7,916 bases of DNA from an uncultured Treponema sp. (GCA_905373565.1 CAJPTT010000096.1:1-7916), one strand, 5' to 3'; positions 1 to 6,258 are shown, counted from the first letter of the stretch. Numbers and translations: made by a program. Notes: generated by a model not told the origin, from the sequence alone.

Positions 1-1
1 C

Positions 2-1054
2 TCCTTCTTCGCCGAAAAAGAACATATCGCGCAATTTCGTGTCGGTGTTGATCAACTGCAAAAGGGCAATCGCTTTATCGGGATGCTTACTGTTGACGGA
101 GACGCTGTTGATGGAACCCTGTACGGTGTTGTTCATCAGTATGGTCGGGCAGAATCGGGAAACGACCGCTTCGCAGTTGCGCTGCGGGCCCCATATTGTT
201 TTTGCTGCTAACGGCCAGCCCCATGCGATACCGCAAATGGTTCCGGGAGCAGGCACTTCGCGAGCGGTAAATGAATCCTTGTTGATAATACCGTTCTGAT
301 ACATCTTGCGGATAACGGCTACCTGATCGCGGATATCCTGCGCTTCAAAAAGGTTCTGCACTTTGCCGGATTTATCGTCGTAACGGACACCGACCCCGAT
401 TGATCCGAGCCCGATATTGTCATAGAGCGAGAATATCTGATAAACGCCGGCATTGTACAATGGGAAGCTCGGTTTCTTTTCGCCCTGTGTGATTTTTTCA
501 AGCGCCGGATAGGCGTCTGCCAATGAATTGATTTTTTCGTAATCGGTGATGCCGTACTTATCAAGCATTGCCTTATCCCATACGAAATATTGCGTCATCG
601 AAGAATCTTTGTAAGTAGGAACGCCGTAGAGCTTCCCGTTCACCGTACAGGCTTTAAAATAGGCTGCAGGGATAAGCTTTTTCAGCGCAGGAGCCTTATC
701 GACATATTGGCGAATATCCATCAAAGCGCCGATGGTAATGTCGTTTAAAAAGGTTCCGTCATTTCCGAAAATAATATCAAACGGTTCATTCGATGTGATA
801 ATGATGTTACGGCGGGTATCCCAATCACCCCAGCCGATTACTTCAACATCAACCTTTGCACCGATTTTCGGTTCGATGTATGCGTTTACCTTTTGAACCC
901 ATGCGTTATAGTTCTTAGGCATACCGCTTCCGACGGTTACCCACTTTAACGTAGGCGTTCCGCCTGCATTGGCAGTATCTTGTCCTCCCCCTGCGAACAG
1001 CGCCGATACGGCCGCTGCCGCACATAAAATAGCCGTAAATAATTTTTTTTGCAT
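2..1054 (-). CDS. Extracellular sugar-binding protein of an ABC importer, C-terminus cut by window edge
   Basis: This is a periplasmic substrate-binding protein of a CUT1-type carbohydrate ABC importer, 351 codons visible and open to the left edge, so the C-terminal part and stop lie outside. The start is supported by a strong AGGAGG at 1061-1066, six bases before the ATG. A signal peptide covers residues 1-21: Lys-Lys, then a hydrophobic Ala-rich core, then Leu-Phe-Ala followed by Gly-Gly-Gly-Gln. There is no Cys at the cleavage point, so it looks like a signal peptidase I substrate rather than a lipoprotein. Family-typical blocks follow: a beta strand LKWVTVG just after the signal, a segment FDIIFGND near residue 90, GKLYGVPTYKD in the first third, and SVNSKHPDKAIALLQLINTD near the visible end, resembling binding proteins that accompany LplB/LplC permeases. 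It lies 141 bases downstream of the second LplC-type permease and is presumably its partner. The sugar bound cannot be told from sequence. Confidence 0.88.
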   Translation of the reverse strand, partial: MQKKLFTAILCAAAAVSALFAGGGQDTANAGGTPTLKWVTVGSGMPKNYNAWVQKVNAYIEPKIGAKVDVEVIGWGDWDTRRNIIITSNEPFDIIFGNDGTFLNDITIGALMDIRQYVDKAPALKKLIPAAYFKACTVNGKLYGVPTYKDSSMTQYFVWDKAMLDKYGITDYEKINSLADAYPALEKITQGEKKPSFPLYNAGVYQIFSLYDNIGLGSIGVGVRYDDKSGKVQNLFEAQDIRDQVAVIRKMYQNGIINKDSFTAREVPAPGTICGIAWGWPLAAKTIWGPQRNCEAVVSRFCPTILMNNTVQGSINSVSVNSKHPDKAIALLQLINTDTKLRDMFFFGEEG

Positions 1055-1195
1055 ATTATTCCTCCTATGCAAACGATGGAGCACCTGCTCATTCCGAAGC
1101 CGGATTAACCGGTACTCACTTTTATATATCGAACACTGTTTATCAATGTTCACCAAAGGGATAATTCCCGTCATGGCCGTACTTCGTATCTATGC
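1055..1195 (-). promoter_or_regulatory. Intergenic leader of the second binding-protein gene, with hairpins and strong RBS
   Basis: This 141-base gap separates the second permease from its binding-protein gene. On the transcribed strand, 1131-1151 can form an 8-bp stem with one G-U wobble and a 5-base loop (GAACATTG paired with CAGTGTTC). A weaker 4-bp hairpin GGGA/TCCC sits at 1158-1169. Neither is followed by a U-tract, so they do not look like terminators. The ribosome binding site AGGAGG is at 1061-1066, six bases from the start codon, and lies outside the stems. No convincing -35/-10 promoter pair was seen. The likely role, inferred, is transcript stabilisation or processing ahead of a gene needed in excess. 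Confidence 0.5.
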
Positions 1196-2086
1196 CTAGC
1201 CTTTCACTGCTCCGATCGTTAAACCGGAAATAAAGTATTTTTGGAAAAACGGATAGGCGCATGCAATCGGTATAATGACGATAACCGCAATCGCCATCCG
1301 CACGCCGTTCGTCGGCATATTCGCAATGTACTGCTGCAGCGACAAGCCCGCCGTCGGATTATTCGCAAGATAGTCGATATCGGCTTGCAGTTTCATCAGC
1401 ATCGTCTGGAGCGGGATCAGTTTTGGATTGCTGATATAGAGCGAGGCCTGATACCAGTCGTTCCAGTACCCGAAGCTGGAAAAAAGCGCCATCGTCGCAA
1501 TAACCGGCGCGGAAAGCGGCAGTACGATTTTTCCGTAAATGCGGAGCTGGCTTGCGCCATCAATACGCGCCGATTCGATAACCGATTCGGGGATCGTCGA
1601 TTTAAAAAAAGAACGGCAAATAATAATATTAAACGAGCTGAGCAACAGCGGTAAAATCATCGCCCAAATAGTATCGCGCAAATGAAGGATATTGATATTA
1701 ACGACGAACGAAGCGACCATACCACCTGAAAAAATCATCGGGATGAATATCATATAGGTAAGAAAACCTTTCATCTTATACTGCGGACGGGAAAGCACGT
1801 AACCCATCGATGTTGTCAGCATAACGCTAATCAATGTTCCGATAACCGTATTTGCCAACGATATGCCGAGCGATTGCAGCATCATATCCCGTTCATTCCA
1901 TAAAAACCGGTACGCTTCCACCGAAAATTTTTTCGGAATGAGATGATACCCATAAAGGCGGATTGTTTCTTCATTGGAAATTGAAATCATAAATACAAGG
2001 ACAAACGGAACGATTGCCGTTAATGCAAGCGCTAAAAAGATAACGTTAAAAATGAAATTTGCAGGTTTTGATATTCTATTGGTCAT
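1196..2086 (-). CDS. CUT1 ABC transporter permease, LplC/YtcP type
   Basis: This is an inner-membrane subunit of a carbohydrate ABC importer, 296 residues, a normal full length for the LplC/YtcP family. Six hydrophobic segments are visible near residues 12-35, 78-99, 108-130, 138-158, 194-215 and 261-283. The cytoplasmic coupling loop that contacts the ATPase is ESARIDGASQLRIYGKIVLP at 171-190, a variant of the EAA motif with Ser in place of the first Ala and the conserved Gly at 177. The family-typical ending Gln-Lys-Tyr-Phe-x-x-Gly-x-x-x-Gly-Ala-Val-Lys-Gly is intact. The start is fixed, because an in-frame TAA lies immediately upstream of the ATG. A GGTGG about ten bases upstream is a mediocre ribosome site. 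It follows the GH29 gene and precedes a binding-protein gene. Its LplB-type partner is not in the window next to it, which is unusual for a heterodimeric permease. Confidence 0.92.
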   Translation of the reverse strand: MTNRISKPANFIFNVIFLALALTAIVPFVLVFMISISNEETIRLYGYHLIPKKFSVEAYRFLWNERDMMLQSLGISLANTVIGTLISVMLTTSMGYVLSRPQYKMKGFLTYMIFIPMIFSGGMVASFVVNINILHLRDTIWAMILPLLLSSFNIIICRSFFKSTIPESVIESARIDGASQLRIYGKIVLPLSAPVIATMALFSSFGYWNDWYQASLYISNPKLIPLQTMLMKLQADIDYLANNPTAGLSLQQYIANMPTNGVRMAIAVIVIIPIACAYPFFQKYFISGLTIGAVKG

Positions 2087-2094
2087 TTACGCAT
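2083..2094 (-). other. Possible three-codon mini-ORF overlapping the permease start
   Basis: An ATG at 2094-2092, only five bases after GAGAGAGG, would encode Met-Arg-Lys and stop at a TGA that overlaps the permease start codon as ATGA. The spacing to this ATG is better than to the permease ATG itself. It could couple permease translation to initiation upstream, but at three codons chance is a serious alternative. Confidence 0.25.
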
Positions 2095-2187
2095 TTCCAC
2101 CTCTCTCAAATCATTATGAGGAGCCGCTGAAAACCGATATATTTACAAGCGGTTTCCCGATATGCAGGATGCACTGCATGTCTTTCT
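2087..2187 (-). promoter_or_regulatory. Intergenic region between GH29 and second permease, with hairpins
   Basis: The 101-base gap holds a perfect 6-bp hairpin at 2162-2179 (ATGCAG/CTGCAT with a 6-base loop) that begins eight bases after the fucosidase stop codon. A second structure has two mutually exclusive pairings: 2131-2136 with 2150-2155 (AAACCG/CGGTTT), or 2124-2128 with 2148-2152 (CCGCT/AGCGG). No U-tract follows either, so termination is not supported. No promoter was recognised. Confidence 0.4.
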
Positions 2188-3456
2188 TTATTCGGTCGGC
2201 CGATACAGCCGCACGGCATCGTCAAGTTCTATTTTAATGACGGTCATATCGCTTGCGCAATCATCTTCCGCTAAAAATATCCACGTCAAACCGGGAATAT
2301 CGAACCACGGCGCTCCGCCGTAGCGATCCCAGCGGAGCGTTTTACCGTTGTGCAAACACGAAACGGATTTGATCTGCGAACACAAGCCTTTGATGCAGAC
2401 CCCTTCGGACGGTACACCGGGAATAAATAGGTACAGCGTTTTCTTGTCCTTTGACAGCGTACTGGCGCCTGCAAAGTGTTCGGATGGAAGACCCGCTTCC
2501 GTACCGTATACCGCTTCGACATTGCGCTTGACAAACGCGCCGAGTCCTTTGAGGATAGCGACTTGCCGTTCATCGATTGTACCGTCTTCGCGCGGCCCGA
2601 TGTCCAACAGCAAATTTCCGCCCATCGAAATACAGTCGGTAAAAATGCGGAGTATCTGCGGTAACGATTTATAATGGTTATCACTGCCTTGATACCCCCA
2701 CGAATCGTTAATCGTCATACAGCATTCCCACGCGCCGCGGGGCGGAATAACCGGTAAGCCTTGTTCGGGGGTGGCGTAATCACCGTAGCCTCGCAGCCGT
2801 GAATTGATGATCATATCTTTTTGAAAAGAAAGCAGATAGTTCTTAAATTCGGGCAAGCCCCATTGCGCCGCGCTCCGTTCCCAATCACCGTCAAACCATA
2901 AAAGGTCGATTTTTCCGTAGTTTTGCAGCAACTCTGCAAGCTGATTGCGGTCAAACTGCAAGAACCGCTGCCAGCGTTCAGGGTCTTCTTTCCCGTCCAA
3001 GGGACTGCAAAAGGGGTTGGACTTTTCGGGATGCTCTGGTATGACGCCGTCCTGATACACGCTCGGATAGTCGGGATGCGACCAGTCGATAAGCGAGTAA
3101 TATAGGCCGATACGGATGTCTTTTTTCCGGAAAGCGTCCGTATATTCTTTAATAATATCCCGCGCGGCCGGCGTCCGCTTTATGATATTTAAATCGGAAT
3201 AGGCCGTATTGAACAAGGCGACGCCGTCATGATGCTTCGTAGTCAACACCGCGTACCGCGCGCCCATATCGCAGGCAAGCTCTGCCCAATAGTTCATATC
3301 CAGCTTTGAGGCGGTAAACCCGTCAAGCTGCTTCATATAATCGTCATATGAAATATTTCCGTTATAAAACGACCATGATTCGCCGACTCCTTTTACCGCA
3401 TAAATGCCGTAGTGAATAAACAATCCGAGCTTCGCATTTAAAAACCAATCCTGCAT
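2188..3456 (-). CDS. GH29 alpha-L-fucosidase, cytoplasmic
   Basis: This is a retaining exo-alpha-L-fucosidase that removes fucose from oligosaccharides, 422 residues. The family-29 TIM barrel opens at once with KLGLFIHYGIYAV (9-21), then LTTKHHDG (71-78), in which the paired His residues belong to the fucose pocket. The predicted nucleophile is Asp189 in LLWFDGDW (185-192). Further family blocks are WECCMTINDSWGY (243-255), resembling the human FUCA1 region WE-C-SI---SWGY, and GGNLLLDIGPREDG (279-292). I cannot place the acid/base Glu confidently by eye. A small beta-rich C-terminal region follows (about 335-415). No signal peptide or membrane segment is present, so it is probably cytoplasmic. 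The start is fixed: the frame upstream holds no ATG, GTG or TTG before an in-frame TAA. It lies 63 bases after the GH18 gene and between two sugar-importer modules, which suggests it trims imported fucosylated glycans. Linkage preference is unknown. Confidence 0.95.
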   Translation of the reverse strand: MQDWFLNAKLGLFIHYGIYAVKGVGESWSFYNGNISYDDYMKQLDGFTASKLDMNYWAELACDMGARYAVLTTKHHDGVALFNTAYSDLNIIKRTPAARDIIKEYTDAFRKKDIRIGLYYSLIDWSHPDYPSVYQDGVIPEHPEKSNPFCSPLDGKEDPERWQRFLQFDRNQLAELLQNYGKIDLLWFDGDWERSAAQWGLPEFKNYLLSFQKDMIINSRLRGYGDYATPEQGLPVIPPRGAWECCMTINDSWGYQGSDNHYKSLPQILRIFTDCISMGGNLLLDIGPREDGTIDERQVAILKGLGAFVKRNVEAVYGTEAGLPSEHFAGASTLSKDKKTLYLFIPGVPSEGVCIKGLCSQIKSVSCLHNGKTLRWDRYGGAPWFDIPGLTWIFLAEDDCASDMTVIKIELDDAVRLYRPTE

Positions 3457-3519
3457 CTTCCTCTTTTTCCCCCTCGCCTCTGATATACCCGGAACGGGTG
3501 TATGCCGGAGAGCCGTTTA
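3457..3519 (-). promoter_or_regulatory. Short GH18-GH29 intergenic with hairpin
   Basis: A hairpin at 3483-3503 on the transcribed strand pairs ATA-x-ACCCG with CGGGT-x-TAT around a 3-base loop, with one A-C mismatch. Purine-rich GAGGGGG (3469-3475) and GAGGA (3459-3463) lie before the GH29 start. The first is rather far from the ATG (13 bases) and the second very close (2 bases), so ribosome binding may be modest. No terminator is seen. Confidence 0.4.
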
Positions 3520-4542
3520 CTACGCATCCAGCGCTTCCCGCAAAACCTGTGTTAGTGTATGGGTTTTATCCAAGCCGTATTCCCAAAACATAATCCCGGC
3601 AAGTCCCTCTTTTTTGAGGAAAGCCGCTTTTGCACGACAGGAGGCTTCATCGTCATAGCTTAAAAATGTGTTGCCGTTAAACAACCACGGCGCTTGTACC
3701 GTCTCGTCAAAAAAGCGGGTGTATCCGTTTTTATTGATGTACGATTCGACAAGCGTATCGAAACCGGGGCCGTAGTCGCCGATTGTTTCGGCTTGCTGAT
3801 GCAGCCCGTTGTTGGCATTGGGTACGCCCTTCCAAATGCGGGAATAGAATGCCGCGCCGACAACAAGTTTTTCAGATGGAACTCCGGCCGCCTTAAAGCT
3901 CAGCACGGAAGATTCCATACTGAGCGGCGACGGATCCTGTGCATCGGTAAAGAGGTTGGTATGATGCCCCGTCTCGTGCCGGTATCCGCCTCTCATGTCA
4001 TAGGTCATAAGCTGGACATAGTCCAGATATTTTTGCACTTCGGCCATCTGCGTATGTTCAATAAAGTAGTCGCCTGCTCCGGCTGCAATCGTCAGCATCT
4101 TGCGTTCGCCTTGCATTGCATCCAACGCAGCGCGGCAGCTTTGCAGTAGTTTGGTAAAGGTGAATTTATCGTCGGGACTTGCGGCAATGCCTGCCGTGTC
4201 GATACAAGGATATTCCCAATCAATATCCAACCCATCCAGCGCATAGCGCTCCAATAATGCCGCGGAGGTTTCGGCAAAAAGACGCCGCCCTTCTTCGGTT
4301 GCCGCCGCTTCCGAAAAGCCTCCCGCCGTCCATCCGCCGACCGACAGCACCAGCTTGCACTGCGGATTGATGCGGCGTACCCGCTGCAATTCTTTTTCAA
4401 AGCCGTCGGGCGCCTTGTAAATAACACGGTCGCTTTCTACCGCAGCGAACGCAATATTGATAACATCTAAAGCCTGTATATCGTTTTCGATCAAAAGCGG
4501 AAAATCTCTTCCGCTCACATATCCGATTAATTTTTTTCTCAT
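3520..4542 (-). CDS. GH18 glycosidase (chitinase or endo-beta-N-acetylglucosaminidase type), cytoplasmic
   Basis: This is a family-18 glycosidase of 340 residues, essentially a bare TIM barrel. Members hydrolyse beta-1,4 bonds between GlcNAc units, in chitin oligomers or in the chitobiose core of N-glycans, by substrate-assisted catalysis. The complete catalytic signature DGLDIDWE is at 103-110 (DxxDxDxE, catalytic acid Glu110). The other family motif, LSVGGW, is at 66-71. A conserved MTYDM is at 179-183 (Tyr181), and the closing GIMFWEYG with Trp320 is at 316-323. There is no signal peptide, no carbohydrate-binding module and no LysM domain, so it is probably cytoplasmic and handles imported oligosaccharides, unlike secreted polymer-degrading chitinases. 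Only one start is possible, because an in-frame TGA follows within nine codons upstream and no other start codon lies between. Its ribosome site AGGGA overlaps a repeated pairing segment (see 4545-4599). Whether it prefers chitin oligomers or N-glycan cores cannot be told. Confidence 0.95.
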   Translation of the reverse strand: MRKKLIGYVSGRDFPLLIENDIQALDVINIAFAAVESDRVIYKAPDGFEKELQRVRRINPQCKLVLSVGGWTAGGFSEAAATEEGRRLFAETSAALLERYALDGLDIDWEYPCIDTAGIAASPDDKFTFTKLLQSCRAALDAMQGERKMLTIAAGAGDYFIEHTQMAEVQKYLDYVQLMTYDMRGGYRHETGHHTNLFTDAQDPSPLSMESSVLSFKAAGVPSEKLVVGAAFYSRIWKGVPNANNGLHQQAETIGDYGPGFDTLVESYINKNGYTRFFDETVQAPWLFNGNTFLSYDDEASCRAKAAFLKKEGLAGIMFWEYGLDKTHTLTQVLREALDA

Positions 4543-4544
4543 AC

Positions 4545-4599
4545 TTCCCTGATTTTGGTTTTCCTGTCAGGGAATTGACTGCCTTGTTAATTCCCTGAC
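4545..4599 (-). promoter_or_regulatory. Candidate RNA switch: 11-bp hairpin competing with RBS pairing before the GH18 gene
   Basis: On the transcribed strand, arm 1 (4576-4566 as the 3' arm and 4599-4589 as the 5' arm) forms a perfect 11-bp stem GTCAGGGAATT/AATTCCCTGAC with a 12-base loop. A further copy of TCAGGGAA at 4552-4545 contains the GH18 ribosome binding site AGGGA, four bases before the ATG. The 3' arm of the stem contains TTCCCTGA, which is exactly complementary to that copy (8 bp, loop about 14 bases). The 3' arm can therefore pair either with the 5' arm, leaving the ribosome site free, or with the ribosome site, hiding it. The repeat and complementarity are seen directly; switching is inferred. 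Confidence 0.5.
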
Positions 4600-4602
4600 G
4601 CA

Positions 4603-4646
4603 GAGGGGGCTGGCTCAAAAGTCGGTTGCTTTTTTGCCCCCCCCTC
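4603..4646 (-). repeat. Long intergenic hairpin containing a G8 tract
   Basis: The transcribed strand can fold as GAGGGGG with CCCCCTC, then GGC with GCC, then AAAAG with CTTTT, closed by a 7-base loop (4622-4628). That is about 15 base pairs with two small internal loops. The 5' arm includes an uninterrupted run of eight G (C on the plus strand, 4637-4644). No U-tract follows on either strand, so it is not a classical intrinsic terminator. It sits between the lipoprotein gene and the GH18 gene, directly next to the 11-bp hairpin at 4566-4599. Confidence 0.5.
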
Positions 4647-4647
4647 C

Positions 4648-4664
4648 GGTATCTATGTTATACC
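4648..4664 (-). repeat. Small hairpin after the binding-protein stop codon
   Basis: A 5-bp inverted repeat GGTAT/ATACC with a 7-base loop begins six bases beyond the stop codon of the lipoprotein gene. It is the first of three hairpins in this gap. It is short, and on its own could be chance. Confidence 0.3.
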
Positions 4665-4670
4665 TGCCGA

Positions 4671-6200
4671 TTAATGTGCAGACGACTGATACCGTTTATA
4701 GGCAGCGTTGTATATTTCCAGATACTTTTCAAGCCCAACGTTTTTCAGAGACTTGAGGTAAGAATCCCATTCGGCGTCAACATCACCGTCACCGACACAC
4801 CACTTTGCTTTTTGTTCGTTGATAATTTTAGAAATATCGGTAGACAGTGTGGAAAGCTCGCTTACCTCTTCCTGTGTAAAATTCATCAGGGGGAGCGGTT
4901 TCATTAAGTACGGACGGTACATTTGATAACGAGCCAATTCTTTCCGGTCTTCTTCCGTTTCAATTAAATATTGATCGCGGACTGCCTGTGAAAGGTCTTT
5001 AGCAACGTAGGGGCCGGGCGCCATAGAAGGCTTGCCGCTCTCGTTCGGCAGTATTTCAAACTTTCCGTTTCCCAAATCTTTCAGATAAACACCGCTTGCA
5101 AGTTTTAACGAGGTAATCGGCTCATAGAAGGAGTCTATGAATTTCATCGCCGCTTCGGGATTTTTACAGGCAGTAGTGATCAATCCGCGCCCTTTATCGA
5201 TGGAGAAATCTTCCGCCCCCCATTGCCTGCCGGCGGGACCTTCCAGCGGAGCAATCGTAATGTATTCGACCTTTGCCGAAGTAACGGGGCCGTTGGTTAA
5301 GTACGCGCCGACGTTTCCGCCGTCAATTTTTGCAAGGTATTGATTATGATCATGAGTAAACACTTCTTTATCGATTAAGCCTTCGCGGTACATGGAGGCA
5401 AACCATTTGATATATGCTTTATAACCTTCCTCTGCAGGAGCACATACAATGCCGTTATCTTTTACCATAACAGGATCCCAGTCGGTGGTAACGCCCCATG
5501 CGCCGGAGAAGTCGGCATCCCCGTTCCACACATGATATGGAGGAACCGGCTCAAAAGTAAAGCCTTTTTCATCTTTTTTACCGTTCCTGTTCGGGTCTTC
5601 CGTTACAAAACGGCGCATCAAGGCTGTAAAATCCTCTACGGTTTTAATGGATGCAGGATCGACGCCCAATTTATCGCACCATGCTTTATTGATATTCAAG
5701 GTCGTAGTCATTACCGGATCCGCCCGGGAATTGATTGCCGGCAGTACATAGATATGACCGTCGGGCATGGTAACCGCTTTGCGGATTTCAGGATTGGCGT
5801 CAAAAATTTTTTTGACATAGGGAGCATGGCCGCCGTCGATTAGATCTTCCAAAGGCCGGATAATACCTTTCGAGGCATATGAAATAACCTTAAGTGTGCT
5901 CAACCCTGAAAAAATCATGTCGGGCAAGTCCTGAGAAGACAGAATTAAGCCGAGCTTTTCATCGGCTCCGTCCCCGCTAACCGTTGTCCATGTAACGGAT
6001 ATCTTGTTTTGTTCAGCAATCTCTTTCAGAATGGGAAAATCGTTCCATTCTCCGCCCCACGGATCCCCGTAACCGACTGCAGTAAAAGCGGTTACTCCTT
6101 CCGCCGTTTTTGCCGTTTTAGCATCCTTACCGCCGCATCCTGCGTACATAAGAGCTAATCCTACCGCTAAAACCGAAAGAAATATCTTACCGTACTTCAT
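4671..6200 (-). CDS. Lipoprotein substrate-binding protein of a CUT1 ABC importer (LplA/YtcQ-like)
   Basis: This is a membrane-anchored oligosaccharide-binding protein of 509 residues, the usual size for the large LplA/YtcQ-type family. The N-terminus has a Lys-containing start, a hydrophobic core and Tyr-Ala-Gly-Cys with Cys22 as the predicted lipidated residue. Tyr at -3 is off the strict Gram-negative lipobox but fits the relaxed spirochaetal one. Typical blocks are GDPWGGEWNDFPILKEI (45-61), LGLILSSQDLPDMIFSG (83-99), and NKAWCDKLGVD (171-181) followed by an EF-hand-like DPNRNGKKDEKGF (202-214), a Ca-binding-like loop common in this family. The C-terminus ends with the family-typical WDSYLKSLKNVGLEKYLEIYNAAY. 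The start is backed by AGGAGG at 6206-6211, five bases before the ATG. It follows the LplB/LplC permease pair and precedes two glycosidases, so it probably delivers the oligosaccharides they cleave. The ligand is not known. Confidence 0.94.
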   Translation of the reverse strand: MKYGKIFLSVLAVGLALMYAGCGGKDAKTAKTAEGVTAFTAVGYGDPWGGEWNDFPILKEIAEQNKISVTWTTVSGDGADEKLGLILSSQDLPDMIFSGLSTLKVISYASKGIIRPLEDLIDGGHAPYVKKIFDANPEIRKAVTMPDGHIYVLPAINSRADPVMTTTLNINKAWCDKLGVDPASIKTVEDFTALMRRFVTEDPNRNGKKDEKGFTFEPVPPYHVWNGDADFSGAWGVTTDWDPVMVKDNGIVCAPAEEGYKAYIKWFASMYREGLIDKEVFTHDHNQYLAKIDGGNVGAYLTNGPVTSAKVEYITIAPLEGPAGRQWGAEDFSIDKGRGLITTACKNPEAAMKFIDSFYEPITSLKLASGVYLKDLGNGKFEILPNESGKPSMAPGPYVAKDLSQAVRDQYLIETEEDRKELARYQMYRPYLMKPLPLMNFTQEEVSELSTLSTDISKIINEQKAKWCVGDGDVDAEWDSYLKSLKNVGLEKYLEIYNAAYKRYQSSAH

Positions 6201-6214
6201 ACATTCCTCCTCTA

Positions 6215-6255
6215 AAAAGTCAAGTGAAAAAGCTTCACCTTTTTTATTGACTTTT
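6215..6255 (-). repeat. Intergenic hairpin 1, next to the binding-protein RBS
   Basis: The outer arms AAAAGTCAA/TTGACTTTT (6215-6223 and 6247-6255) are a perfect 9-bp match. They continue into an inner 5-bp stem GTGAA/TTCAC (6224-6228 and 6234-6238) around a 5-base loop, with an 8-base bulge on one side. The stem ends three bases before the AGGAGG of the lipoprotein gene, leaving the ribosome site exposed. The 3' arm ends in a short U-run on the transcribed strand, but the stem is AT-rich, so termination is doubtful. Confidence 0.5.
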
Positions 6256-6258
6256 CAA

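Noticed and set aside
319..564. A short minus-strand frame rich in Ser, Arg and Ile
   Set aside because: It lies in another frame of the second binding-protein gene, whose own frame is open throughout and has clear family sequence.
1241..1654. A 137-codon plus-strand open frame opposite the second permease
   Set aside because: Its product is Arg-rich with no recognisable domain, and it is fully antisense to a clear permease with a full set of family motifs, so it is a shadow frame.
3694..4149. A 151-codon plus-strand open frame opposite the GH18 gene
   Set aside because: It overlaps the GH18 catalytic gene on the other strand and has no family features or good ribosome site.
4566..4599. The perfect inverted repeat as an intrinsic terminator
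   Set aside because: No U-tract follows the stem on either strand, and the stem is not GC-rich at its base. A regulatory hairpin fits better.
6215..6235. TTGACT on the minus strand at 6223-6218 as a promoter -35 element
   Set aside because: A properly spaced -10 would fall at or past the start codon of the lipoprotein gene, and no TATAAT-like hexamer is there. The motif is explained by the hairpin arm.
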